Positions 22,054 to 34,550 of a DNA stretch of 64,000 nucleotides are shown one piece after another. A model generated the notes under the pieces. That model was not told the origin of the DNA, made no database searches, and was given only the letters and a program-made list of their open reading frames with translations. This DNA is from Rosellinia necatrix. Taxonomy: Eukaryota > Ascomycota > Sordariomycetes > Xylariales > Xylariaceae. The DNA lies in contig JAGYVD010000005.1 in assembly GCA_021209875.1 (NCBI GenBank), positions 682,001 through 746,000 on the forward strand, given 5' to 3'. The first letter of the stretch is position 1. Each line of letters starts with the position of its first letter. The position numbers were made by a program, and so were the translations under genes.

Positions 22054-22845
22054 TTATTTCCCCTTTCCTTTCTTCCCTTTTTTCCCACCACCACCACCAC
22101 CATCACTTCCCCCAATAGCAGGTCCACCACCACCACCACCACCGCCCATACCCATACCCATACCCTGCAACATACTCATCATATCGGCGTTCATACCGGG
22201 CATGCCCATACCGGGGGCTCCGGCGCCACCGCCGGCGCCCTGCATCTCGCGCATCATGTCCTTGAAGGCGTTCTCGCTGACGCCGCCGCCGGTCATGGCG
22301 GCGGAGTGGGCGGGTAGGAGCTCCGGGATCTTCCAGCCGCGGGGGACGGCGGGGCGGGGCCAGGGCTTCCCGTCAGCATACAGCTCGGCGGCGGGACCGC
22401 CGGCGAGAGAGGCTAAACCGAGGCCGAAACCAGAGCCCCCACCGCCGCTACCGCCGCTACCGCCGCTACCGCCGCCGGCGCTCTGGCGTAGAGCGGGACT
22501 GTCGTCCGTGGTGGGGTGCTCGCGCAGGTAGCGGGCGACGACGACGTAGAGGTGGTGCTTGTTGGCGACGGGGTGGCCGCGGGCGCGGGCGGCCTTGAGC
22601 GCGACGCGCACGCGGCCCGGGTTCGCCCAGTCGCGCGGGTGCGCGCGGTGCGCCTCGAGCACCGGCGACAGCCGCAGCGCCGCGCACGCGTTCGCCACCT
22701 CGCGCGCCAGGGGGCAGGACACCGCCAGCGACGCCGGCACCCGCCGCCCTTCGGCCCGCGACCGCGACGCGTCGAAGTACACCGGGTACAGCATCTGGTA
22801 GTCCTTGATGTCGTCGGGTTGCAGGCCGGGCTGGGGCGCCCGTTG

Positions 22846-22882
<37 letters not shown>

Positions 22883-23064
22883 GTATGCTGGACGCCTCCG
22901 GGTCGTTGCTGTTGTTGTTGGGATGTCGATGCTGCTGATTGGGTTGGCTTTGTCGGGATCGCTCGTAGTATATCCGAGTCCTTGAAGTCGTCGATGTCGC
23001 CCTCGCTGGGATCCGAGACGTCGTCGTCGCTGTCGGACACCTCTTCTATCCTTGGGTGGGACAT
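22054..23064 (-). CDS. SEC65: Signal recognition particle subunit SRP19 (Sec65)
   Basis: One exon of 336 residues. The N-terminus MSHPRIEEVSDSDDDVSD is acidic, followed by Gln-rich linkers (a CTG/CAG tract at about 22844-22882). The SRP19 domain lies at about residues 85-185 (IKDYQMLYPVYFDASRSRAEGRR and NPGRVRVALK, with Arg/Lys that contact the SRP RNA), then NKHHLYVVVARYL. The C-terminal half is Gly/Met-rich and ends in a Lys-rich tail (GGGKKGKKGKGK), as in fungal Sec65. The protein binds helices 6 and 8 of the SRP RNA and primes SRP54 loading for co-translational targeting to the ER. GC content and third-position bias are high. Nothing is broken, and the poly-Gln tract probably varies between strains. 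Confidence 0.93.
22844..22882. repeat. CTG/CAG trinucleotide tract
   Basis: An almost pure CTG run on the plus strand encodes poly-Gln in SRP19 on the minus strand. Being purer than the tract in the first gene, it is likely younger or more unstable. Confidence 0.85.
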
Positions 23065-24552
23065 TCTGATGGAGGGGTTGGTATTTTTATTATTTTTATT
23101 TTTATTTTTTTTCCCTTTGTTGAGGGGAGTTGTTTTGTTTTGGTCTTTTCTCTCCCACTCTTATTCTTTTCCTCCTTCTTCTTCTTTTGGAGCTTCTGTG
23201 ATTCGAGGACTTGACGTCTCAATTTAACGGGATGTCCCTTTCTGTATGGGCGTTTATCGGAGTGGTGATGGGTTGTCGTGGCCGTGGCCGTAGATGTGGA
23301 TGAGATGTGGATGTGGATGTGGTGGCAGTACGGAAGTTAGGTACAAGTACCTATGTACATACCTAGATAAAGTCTCGGAGCTTCTGCTGCTAGTGAAATA
23401 ATTTTAGGACGTGGGGTAAATTGCATAGAAAGTCGTCGTGGGTCGGTACCACATACACTAGATAGTTACTCAGTGGGGCTCAGGAACAGCCTATCATTGT
23501 TTGCTGTTGAGAATATGACCCACCTGGAGCCTCTAGTCGATTATGTAACCCTTCCCACCTGGAAGCCAATGTAGAGGTAGCAACTGCCCTCAACCTTTTC
23601 GTTTTTTTTTTTAGTTTTCTTTTTTCCTTTCACCCCTTTTCTTCTTCTCTGAATACGAACTAACCTCTCTGCAAGGTTCCCTATGTATTTTTTGGGTAAG
23701 ATGACCAAGGAGGGTTTTTCAACTGCATCGTTTATACCGCTCGAGTCTATGTTCATAACCATTAAATTTATGGAGCGTTGGTGATCGTTGTTTGAATTGG
23801 CATTTACCGGGTCCCATAACTAGACAGGCCGAGGGTAGGAGACTTGACAGAATGGACAAGGATGGTTAATCGTGGTGACATAGCAACACACTTTATTATA
23901 AACAAATCAACCGAGAACGCCACTACGATGCACGTTCCACAGATCATGGTCTATCAGCGCAAATGGCCACTCGTACACGAATTCGACAGGTACCGCCCTT
24001 TCCGGTCCCAATGCTGCCAGTTCCTTCGATGCAAGTTGTCCACTCCATCCGAACATTACCACCCATCCGGTATAATGTCTGCCGTACAAATCTTCCAAGG
24101 CCCCAGAAACCAGCCCTCACAAGTCCGAGATCCAGCTCGGAATGTGGTAGTTACGGCGCCAAGAGACGTAACCGCCCATCGTGTGCTACTTCCATCAGGT
24201 GGATATGGAGGAGCATCTCATCATGCGGGAGCCCGGCGCCGCCCTTCGTGGTCATGGGTGTCTCGTGTCTCATTTCAAAAATACCCATATGTTCCGCGTC
24301 CTATGTACTGCCTAAATATTTCCCATTCTTATAAGTGCTATTCGGTTCCCGTGCTCTTAGTGTTCATGTCGTTCAATCAATAAGACAATTCAGCTTGCTT
24401 GCAAAATTCCTCGACTCGGTGTCAATTCAAAACGTCTCCATGATGCATGGCACCCAGTGGGGGTGGCGACTATTTAGCTTTAAAAATATATGATGATTGA
24501 TAATGGAGGGGTGTGGGGCTATGTAGTAGTCACTGTCATTGCGCGTAGCATT
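23065..24552. other. Intergenic between SRP19 promoter and kinase 3' end
   Basis: A T-rich promoter-like stretch lies at 23075-23200, a short GTGGAT-type repeat at about 23288-23325, and TACCTA/TAGGTA motifs near 23340-23365. A 179-codon plus-strand frame (23844-24383) has no recognisable domain and no codon bias, so I do not call it a gene. Confidence 0.5.
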
Positions 24553-27500
24553 TCACGGCTCGGCAGTGACGACTTTCTTGGCGGTTTCGGTACTGCCGAT
24601 ACTGGTAATGCTAGTTTGTGTGTCCCGTCTCCTTGGGTTTGCCATCCTTCCAAGAATCTGAGAGTTTGCAAGCTCCTTCGGTGGGCCTCGTCTTGTGGGT
24701 TTGGCCATGATAAGACCACCATCACTGTCGGTGTCGCTGTCTTCATCATCATCCACAACATTTGGGGATAATAGGGAAGAGCCCTTGAATTTATGGGGCG
24801 CCCGTGAAAGTATGGTCTGGTATCGTTCGTCTACTCTTAGGGGAAATCCTTCGACGGGCTCCTTCCCTAACGCTGGCGGGGTCAAGGAATCTGTCGTGTC
24901 TATGAGCGATGGTCTGTCGAGCGATCCAGGTTTTAGCAAGAAGTCGCCCTCGGCGTCTGCCGAAACAGAGCTCGCGCCGCTGAGTAGTGCGGGCAAGGAG
25001 GGATCCGAGCGAAATATTTGCTGAGGTAGATTGTCGATACTGATAGGGCTAGCTACCGCACTTGGGCTAGTCCAGGGTGTATAAGAAGCCCCAGTGGATG
25101 CGCTAGTCCAAGGTGTGTAAGAAGTCCCAGTGGATGTGGAGGCAGACGTTGCGAAGGTGCCAGCGGTATCGACTCTAGATGGTGGTCGCGCGTTCTCCAA
25201 TATGGCAACGTCGGCTGGGAAGAGAGAGCGAATTGGAGTATGTGAGGCTGATTTGGGGGCGGGACTGTCATGCTTGGCGAATTCCTCAGCTTGGCGGACT
25301 TGTTGCCGGTTTACGTAATGCGGCTGTGACTGTGCAAAAGATTCTGTAGTGGATGAGCTATAGACCTTTGGTGGCGGGGTCCTAGCCTCCGTTTGCGCGC
25401 CCCGATGGGATGCTAGAGACCACCAATCGAATCTAGACACAGCAAACTGCTTGTCGTGTATGTTGGGGTCGGAGTTAGGGTGCCTGTGCTGGTAAGAGTG
25501 AGCGGTTATGGGAGACACTAGTGATGATCTATATGCGCCACAACCAGGATCGACAGACAAAGGACGTGTGGGCAATTCTATATTGCCTGGCGCTATTGTG
25601 TTGCTGATAGCTACCATTGGTTCCGCTCGTTTATCTTCGTTGGCGAACAACCCACGATCAACTGACTTTGATCTGGCGGGGTCATCCTGAATTCGTATAT
25701 CGCGTGTTTTTCTCAGAGAGGCAACTGGGTCGTCCGCAGCTTTCCTATCCACTGCGGAGCTGACAGGTACTGTGGGTGACTCTTTCACATGCGCCAACGT
25801 GACTGGTGCATTGCTACCTGATTTGACCCGGATGTGGCGCTGATAATTCATCCCTCGACTGGAAGAAAGAGAGGTAGATGAAAGCGGAGGCCCCAGGGTT
25901 GGGAGTATGCCGAACATACCGGCCGAGTCGTTAGCCGTGGAATTGAGATCTCCACTCAGAAGAGACAAATATCGCCGTGGAGAGTCTGGGGATTCACCGA
26001 TTGGAGAGTCCTGCGGGGTGGCACTGACGCTTTGAGAAAGGGGATGCTCACTCTCCCTAGCATTGAAGTAGTCCTCGGGGCGTATACTCCTCCGGCGCAT
26101 ATCTCGAACCTGAGGGAATGGGCTCATGCTAGGAGGCGTCTCACCTGCTGAGCTAGCAACACTACTCGTTGCCCTTCTTCGGGACTGGCTGTGGCTTTCC
26201 GGTCTTTCCACGCGGCCGCCGTGTATTGTCATTTTATTGACAACTTTCTTAACAGCTGAGCGTGCTCTTTCCATTAAGGTGAGCGGTACGACAGCACGTT
26301 TGATTTCCCTCTCATCGACTTCGATTTTACGACCGGAGAAGCGGCGCGATGGATCGGTTTCATCAATCCACTGCCTGACAGGCATATTGATATTAGCAAC
26401 AACCCAAGGATGCTGCTTTATATCTCTCAGTTTGATGCGTTTCTCAGGGTTCTTCGTAAGCATTTCGTGAAGGAGATCGTATAGATCATCATCAATATCC
26501 TCATATGCCAGCACATTGTCGTCTCGATATGGCTCACTGTTGACTCGATTGTAGAAAGAGGTTGATAAGGGAGAGTGCCGTGGATCAACAGGTCGAAGGC
26601 GTCGTCGTGGGATATACACATCTTCCTTGGCAATCTTTTTGAACATTTGAAACTCATCCTCTGCCATGAATGGTATTCGGGCGAATATTAGACAGTAGAG
26701 GGTGACACCTAACGACCACACGTCGATCTGTTCCGAGATCTTGGGTTGTTCGTGTTCCACATCGGTATAACATAGCTCTGGCGCGAAAAATGCAGGTGTC
26801 CCGACCGTCTTGGCAAGTTCCAAATCGTCGTCAAAATCCTGTGCCTCAGATTCGGAGACGAGTTCATCAGGCTCGCCGTCGCGGATAGGCCGGCCGAAAT
26901 AGGAGACACCAAAATCCGAGATCTTCACTCTGTGATCCTTCGTCCACAGCAGATTCGCGGGTTTAATATCACGATGTACCACGCCTTCATAGTGAAGATA
27001 CTCGAGACCTAGCACGGTGTCCCGAAAGGTTGCCCGAGCCTCTTCGATAGTGAAGCAGGGAACATAGGAGAAATCATCCGAAAATGGATCCTCGGGTTGC
27101 GAATTAAAGTCGATAGAGGACATGTGGGAAATGATCGAATCGGCCATGCTTGGCGACCTGCAACGAAGGATGGCATCTTCTGTAAGGGCACCATACGTTG
27201 TCCGGTCCAAGGCCGTCGACGATCCGGGGTTTGAACGCAGAGGGCAGGATGCCTCCTCACCCTCAGCATCAAGATCCATCGGCACTACATCCAATTCAGA
27301 AGGCAAATGGGTCATCGCGCAAGAGCCAGATGCGACTGATCGGCCTGAGGAGTGGGTAATTGATGCTGTTCTAGATCCCGCCCGAGAGGCGCATGAAACT
27401 GCCGTGGATGGCTGCGTCGTACGTTCCCCATCTCTGGCGCCGAAATCATGTGAGTGAACCTCAGAGCACTCGTCTTCGTCAGCGGCACCGTACTCTATGC

Positions 27501-28412
27501 TCCAGAAATCCACGGGTCCTCTTTGCGTCTTGAGCATTTTGGCCCTCTTTACCTCGTTGACAACTTGACGTCTTTCGAGAAGGTGTAAATACCCATCACG
27601 TTCCTCTTCGTCGGTGGTGTTTAGTTCACCATGCATCCCCCTTTGGACCATCCTCCTCTCCCAATAGCAAATAAATGGGAGGCCCTTCTTTCGCCAGACC
27701 ACTTCGCCAAGCTCGACATGCTCCAAGACGACGTAAATCTTCTCTAGTTCGGGGTCATCAATGATTTCGAGCAGCGCGACAACATTCGGGTGGCGGATCT
27801 TTTTTAGGATGGCAATCTCCCTCTTTGTCTTGTCTTGGGGGTGTGCAGTAACCTTTCCCAGTCGACGCTTTTTGGAGAACCGTGGAATAATTTTGATAGC
27901 GACGCTTTCGCCATTCTCCAGATTCCGCGCCAATTTGACCTTGCCATGCACGCCACGGCCAAGCTCTTCTATTACCTCATACTGATTTATCAGCTTCCGT
28001 CCCGTCATCGAGTCGAGGTCAACGAGGGCCTTGTGAGTTCTGACATTCGTAGTCATAGTTAGTCTTCAAATCAATCTCTTGCAGTGGGAAACTCGTCTTT
28101 TGACGGGATTCAGGGACCTTCGCCTCGATAGGCCAACAGAGCCACCCCAGCGGGGCGGGAGGCATATACAACTTACTCTCTCACTGTACGGCTTTGCAAG
28201 GGATGTAAATAGGGGCTGCCCACGGTACCGGGCGTCGAGGCATCGGAAGCCGAGAGGGTTTGCGGGGCATTGGAGCGGGTGTTCGTGGGGCTGAAGTGAA
28301 AGAGCCCGGGAGAGGATATCGGGGTGCTGCTGGCCGTTCGCGACGGGATGGGGAGGTGAGGGGTGTTATTGGTCATGAAGGGCGGAGGACGCTGTGTTTG
28401 ATGAGGATCCAT
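24553..28412 (-). CDS. Ser/Thr protein kinase, CaMKK/Ssp1-Sak1 type
   Basis: Exon 1 is 28412-28177 and exon 2 is 28039-24553, with a 137-nt intron (GTAAGT...CAG, phase 2), giving 1240 residues. The upstream exon was accepted because its reading MDPHQTQRPPPFMTNN...PLQSRTVRE joins in phase to THKALVDLDSMTG, a typical fungal CaMKK N-terminus. Starting at 28056 instead would lose it. The kinase domain spans about residues 97-610: ELGRGVHGKVKLARN (P-loop), VAIKII (Lys), HRDIKPANLLW (catalytic loop), KISDFGVSYF (DFG) and GTPAFFAPELC (activation segment). An insert of about 220 residues sits between the N-lobe strands and FTIEEARATFRD. The 600-residue tail is disordered and carries a short repeat (SYTPWTS twice, about 25070-25130). 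These kinases activate AMPK/Snf1 and act in stress and cell-polarity signalling. The gene is intact. Confidence 0.92.
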
Positions 28413-30138
28413 AGCGGCGAGGGAGTGGTTGAAATCGTGGCGATTTAATAGCAGCCGTCATTCTGGGATGCAGTCGAAGCATGTCTTGGTAGTCGTGGGC
28501 GCTCGACGACGAGGGGGTGATTATACGGAGCCGAGGGGACGGGTCATTTAAGACGCCATTGTCGTGACTAACAGCACAACTCGTATCTATCGAAGCACCT
28601 ACCGGGTGGGAATAAATGATAGAGATGGAAGGACAGGAAACGTGGGCTGAGTAATGCTACGGCCAGAAGCTAAGATTGTGCAATATTGCCTTCTAGGAAC
28701 CAGAGGTTGGAGAATGGAATCGATAGAACGAAACTGATACCGGGATATGAGAGGTGATAAATCGGACGGAAGTGGGCAGAGAAGGTTTGTTGGTGGCGGA
28801 AGGCTTGGTCCTTTGGGACTTGGTCTTGGTCTTGGTTCGGTCTTGGGTCTTGGGTCTTGGGAGGAAGACTGAGGTCACAGCAAGCACAGTATGTCTACAG
28901 TGCTACCCTGACGCCTCCAACCATTGTCGACATGGCGCATGTACTTTCGTACCTACCCACCACACCATATTTGCCCGTGCAGCAGAAGAGCCCCACCCCA
29001 AGGCATTAGCGATTCAGTAAGCCGTGCAAGAAAGAGTGGAACCCCTAGCTGGTACTTGCCTTGATGTACTTGGGCTCCGTTGGTCGACAGAGTTGCGCCG
29101 ATAAGTCCATGACTATACAGGAAGCGGCTGCGATCTGCTCTATACCTGCATGTGCCCAGCCCTGCCGGGCTCCAAGAACCCTGTTTTGCCTTTGAGAGCC
29201 AATGATGGCCGTGACAGCAACAGGTACGTTGCCAACCTTGGCTAACACTAGGTACATGCTTAGTGGTATTAGAAACCGCTATACAGTGTGATCAGTCATC
29301 GTGATCACTGTGCACCACTTCAGCTTGGCCAAATGATGAAGCATCTATCTCAGTACCTAGGTAGCTAGCTACTTACGTACCTATGTGATGCTTTTATATC
29401 ACCCTTCGACAAACTTATACAAAGCACTACTAGTTAGTGTATTGGTCTACCCAGGCCGGGGGCGTTTCCGACAGCATTAAACCTTGTTATTAGCATAGAC
29501 GGCGATGTTAGGATTCGAGAGGTTGAAGTGTCTAAGTAGGTTTATTTGTTAAGTGAAAACTGACTTATTATATCATGGGAGTTTGCTGGCTCATTATGCC
29601 TTATTGTATTGTTGCTCATGATATCGGCATAGTAATATAAATGTCCTAGTTTTATTCGGTAATAATCACATACTTAAATGACATTGAAAGGTTGTCGACA
29701 GAAAAATGTGTTACCCCTTCTGGCCTCTGTCATACCTTATGTATATAGCTGCTTAAATAGTAATGTATCACAGAGCTTCGAAGATCAAACTGGCATTTGT
29801 TAAGCTATGTCATGCGATATGGTTTGTCGTGACTTTAAGGCTAGGTTTCTTTTGAGCATGGCCTCCTCGATCTCTCCTCGTTGTGGCTATAAAACGCATA
29901 ATTTATAGATGAAGTTACAGCTTCATCGCTGGCTTGAGATACTGTATATTTGCAGATTACGGGCTGATACTCGAGCAAAAATTAATTAACAAACAAATAA
30001 AAAGAAATCGCCTTGTGCGGAGTAGAGCGAAGCAGTTAAATACATATATACGTACCTATAACTACTCATGGTATGAACGACTCAAGGTGGTAATACCGTG
30101 TTTGAATTACTGTATGTGTACCTTGGAGGGTACTACAT

Positions 30139-30162
30139 CGCCCACCTAGGTAGGTAGGTGGA
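30139..30162. repeat. CCACCTAGGTAGGTAGGTGG-type inverted TAGGTA motif
   Basis: A partly palindromic cluster of TAGGTA units, the clearest of many in the desert. Confidence 0.6.
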
Positions 30163-32180
30163 TAATCCCTGTTGTGCTACAATTCGTTCATACCTCTATG
30201 TAAGCGTTTTCAACTCCGTTATTCGGCGGATCAGCAGGTACTGCATATGTACCTTACACCATTAGTCGCGCTAGTGCAGAATGGACTAAAAGCGAAGTAT
30301 TCATAGGTACCAAGATAGCTTATCGTAACACTAGTCCAAATATGGTTAAAGCATTGAATAGTTAGAGTCATTCTAATCTTAGCCGTTTTGAAGACAGCAC
30401 TGTACGTACGGTACATCATACGCTAATCTTATAGGAACACAAAGAAGCCCTGCTAAAGCCCCTGTTGATGACGAGCATAGAGGCTTGCTCGACGATTCTT
30501 ATTTTACGATAGGAGTGGATAGCGATCATTATTGTACTACCAATGCGAAAGACAAAGCAGGACTCGGTCGTTTCGGATGTTCAGAATGTCTCTAGATGGA
30601 TGCACATGGAACCAACTTGATGCTGAGGAATGGTGACGGGCTGCGGTTCGACGTCCAACATCAATTTGTCTTGTGCTAGTTTGCGATTGCAAGGTGGGAT
30701 GGTAGTGCACAACGCTACGGTATGCTAGCAGTTAGTGGGTAGAATCCCTACTAGTATGATGAGAGACTCCAAACTCCCTGTTCCGGCCACCTTCACCATC
30801 CATGCCCTATACGAGTGTGTGCTTGTATGTCGGGCCAACGTGTTTTATATGCGAGGTCCGTAATACGTGGGAGTAAGAATCTGATTTACAGCATAGAGAG
30901 AGATACTCGACTAGTGACGCCCCGCTTCCACCCTAAACATTTCTGTCGCACCCGCCTATTTATATGTGAATAAACCACTGCTGATAAGGACGATATCCCC
31001 TTGTTTAAGGTGGAGCCGGTCGGTGGAATGAATCGTGTGAGGCGCAAAAGAGTGTCTTACCGATGGATGGCCCTGGAACAAGAGTTCTTCGTGAGGTATG
31101 CTGTCAAGAAGTTCTCAACCCGGCTAGACATCTAAGTCGGTGTACAGACATGAATCCATGATATACTAGGTACTAGGTATGGATAACCCAGGTACATACA
31201 TATGGATATGATGGGAATTTGTCCCCTATATATTATTATTAACACTAGTCACGTCACATATGTAGTAGTGTAGGATAGAAAGCCAAACCCTACCCCCACG
31301 CCCAAGAAAAACTCGTCATAACATGTTCGCCTGTAAATAGGAATGCTAACGAATGAAACACTGAGAAGTAATGAGTTAAGCTGGGCATCGATTGATAGCA
31401 CTAGTCCCGGAAATAATGCTATTGGAACCGTTCAAACGCTAATATTCCTTTCCACGGATTGGTTGTCAGGGTGTTCTGTACTGCCGTAGTAGGTATAATT
31501 GCGCTACATTATTAATAGAGTACAAGACACTACCATGTATCGTTTCCATCGATGATTCCCGAATGGCCCATGCATCGCAGACTCTCGCTGCTCAGCAATT
31601 GACCGCTATTTAGCCAAGGCAGGTACATCGCACTATCCGTCCAGCATGAGTTTCTCGTATGACTAGACTGCCGAATGGAGACCAATGGCTGTACGTTAGA
31701 TAGAGGCTAGTCGACGTGGTGAACTAATATAACACGTAGCATGCGAACCACAAAGCGGGGACGGCCCTTGAGTTTCATAAAAGGGGCCACAGCATGCCCG
31801 AGTCGACGGAGATATACACGACATCCTATGCGGAAGCTAGGTGCGTAGGATAACATCTGGAACGAGCAAATTAACACTGAGGTGGGAAATCCCGTCAGTC
31901 TCGCACTCTACTATGCAGAAAGATACTGCGGATATAGCTGTTAGTAGCAGGCTATGCAAGGATGTAGTGTGAGGGACCCGGAATCCTTGCTGCAAAAACG
32001 CGCCATACCAAGAAGCTAAGAGAAGGTCACACCAACGTAATCAAGTACATATGTACATACATAGGTAGATAGTTTGAGATGAGGCTCTTACGAGTTTCTA
32101 TCGTCACCTTCCATCATCCATCTCGGTGTAGAAGCGACGAGGGGGCCCCATAGTGGCCATATGTCGTCGTGGCCGTCATC

Positions 32181-32212
32181 GTTGTTGTTGTTGTTGTGGT
32201 TGTTGTTGTTGC
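32181..32212. repeat. GTT trinucleotide tract
   Basis: A GTT run broken once by a GTG, outside any supported gene. Confidence 0.8.
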
Positions 32213-32884
32213 TGCGGCTGCAACGGCGTGGCGATGGCGCCAGGCCGCATCATGTATCGTGGTCTGACTGCAGCCCACCTAGGCTTTTACACAAGCGAGG
32301 TATATGAGTGAGCGTTTTCACTCGGATCGTATTGTTCTCGCCCGCGGTATCTCTACTGTATGACGCCAATAGACGAAAGCTCAACCGCATTCCCCTTCCC
32401 TTCCTCCCATGCCCTCTCTCCTATCACCATGCATCCGTTTTGTGCTCATTCGAATTATCCTGCCTGCCTGGATACCCGAGGGGCCTGCATCGATGCGAGT
32501 CTGGACCGCGGGGCCGGCATATCTAAACAAGTGTTCCAAATAGCAGAGACGCTCACGATGCCAATCAGGCCGCACCACAGCTACCAGCATTGGGGTCGGC
32601 ATCGTACAGCTAAAAAGCCCAATTGAGGTGCTACAAGGGTGCACAGCGAGCGAGCCAGCGACCGACCGACAGTCCAAGCCCGAAAGCGGAGCAGGGGATC
32701 GCCACAACCAAGCTTCAGCGACTTGGCCTGGCCTACAGTGCGGGAAAAGGGGTGGCTGATCTCGCGAGATGGACGGATCGGCGTGCAGTTCCGTACTGTA
32801 TGTGGATAGTGCCCGAGCAGACCCGGGAAAGGAAGAAAAAGCTGCAATGGTTATGGGAGAAGTCAGAGAAGAAGGTTCCATGTA

Positions 32885-33005
32885 ACTATCTACCTACCTA
32901 CCTAAGTATACTACCTGCCCAGGTATGTCATCATGTACCTAATCATGTATTAGGTAGGCATGCACATGTGTAGTGCAGGTAGTAGAGATTACCTAGGTAG
33001 GTAGG
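32885..33005. repeat. TACCTA/TAGGTA cluster
   Basis: TACCTACCTACCTA at the left end and TACCTAGGTAGGTAGG at the right end face each other over about 100 bp, so the segment could pair with itself. Confidence 0.6.
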
Positions 33006-34460
33006 AGCCCGGCAATGAGCAAACCTTCTGCGGTTGCATATTCTGATGGATTGGATGACAGACAATCAGCCTCCCAACATCCAACCTATAAACACGGCGA
33101 AGAATGTTCTTTTGCCCCTTCTACACACGGCACTGGCATTACGCCGACCCTCCACTAATCTTGTGTACACCTTATATTGCCCCTCGGATGCTTCGCCAAG
33201 CCGCCGCATTCTATAGACCGGAACGATAATGCGAGCGCACGCCGCGTCGGTTCCTAGCTTTGTTTTCCTTTTCTCCTCGCCGTGTTGTGTTTGCAGGCTC
33301 GCGGCCTGCATCATTGGGTGCCTACGCTACCTGATCACCTCCGTATCTGTGAATGTTGGATATCACTAATCAGGGTTTGGCCATTGGCGCCAATTACGAG
33401 AATACATCCACAAATAGCCGGACCCGAACTCCGGTTCGGCGACGCAGAAGGCGACCTAGGCTGGCATGACAGGTCTTGACCCGTCTCCCCGGTGCAATGC
33501 GCATCTGAGTTTGGCGCTGCGACGATGACCATCACGATGTTGCCAGCCCATGATCCGATACCCTACCCGTCGTTTGCTCCGTCGTTTGCTGGCACTACAT
33601 TAGGCACCCCATACGCAGCCCTTACCTAGGGTACACTTATGTACCGTGGAATGGGCGGTCTAGGCCCTCGGACTCCTAGGCCGAACCCAACCGCCGTCGT
33701 CACCCTACGACCTTCCTGGACTGAGCGACGGACGGGGTGACTGGCTGGGTGACTGGCTGAGTGACTGACTAACTAACCGGCCGTTGGTGTTGTTGGTCGT
33801 ACAACATGATCAAATCAAGATACCCGGCCGGTAGTAGTCGGTCTGCCGCCAGAAGGTTTGCTGTGAACCCAATGTCGGCGTAGAATCCCGCTGAACCCCT
33901 GCACCTCATTTGCTGCTAGATAGATTGCTATTGCAATACGCAGGAAACATGCATTTGGGCGAAACGTATCATCCCGAGGCCTGTACGCTCTCGTACGGTG
34001 TAGCATTTCAGGTCTCCATTAATCCATTAAAAACGACTGCAACTGAGGTATTTGCGGGAAGCCATGCGACTACGTACACTACACAGCACTGGGCTAGCTC
34101 GTGTACTACGTACTTGTAGCGTCGCAACGGTGACGGGAGCAAGGTTCAGGCTCAGGGTTTGGGGGTCAAGATACCACCTCCGACAGCAGCCTGCACTGCA
34201 CTCTCCAGATACAGACTCTTCACTTTGTTCGTGGTCCGCCGCCGTAAGCGGTGATCGCGACGCTGAGAGCCGTCTTGGGGGATCATGCCCCCTGTGTAGG
34301 TATTGATAGTCGTGTGGTGCATGAAGCAGGCAACGCATTGTTAATTAAGAGAGTGTGTCTAGGACGACTGCAGTAGTCGAAATGATCGGGTAAAGGATGA
34401 GGGCCAAGCCCAAACCTGATAGCCGACGGCTACTGTACTACTTAGTAACCTATCACCACC

Positions 34461-34550
34461 GCTGCTGCTTCTGCCTCTGCTTCTTCTGCTGCCGTTTCGG
34501 GTTCTGCTTCTGCTTCTTCTTCTGCTGCTGTTGCTGCTGCTGCTGCTGCC
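34461..34550. repeat. CTG/CTT (pyrimidine-biased) trinucleotide tract
   Basis: Imperfect CTG and CTT units spanning about 90 bp, ending in a purer CTG run. The plus-strand translation is Cys/Phe-rich low complexity with no gene context. Confidence 0.75.

Noticed and set aside
22516..22938. 140-codon plus-strand frame across SRP19
   Set aside because: Antisense of a strongly supported SRP19 domain with GC3 bias on the other strand.
23844..24383. 179-codon plus-strand frame between SRP19 and the kinase
   Set aside because: No domain, no codon bias, and mixed composition; probably chance.
32308..33000. Overlapping frames in the desert, considered as a possible gene
   Set aside because: No homology-like text and interrupted by TACCTA repeats.
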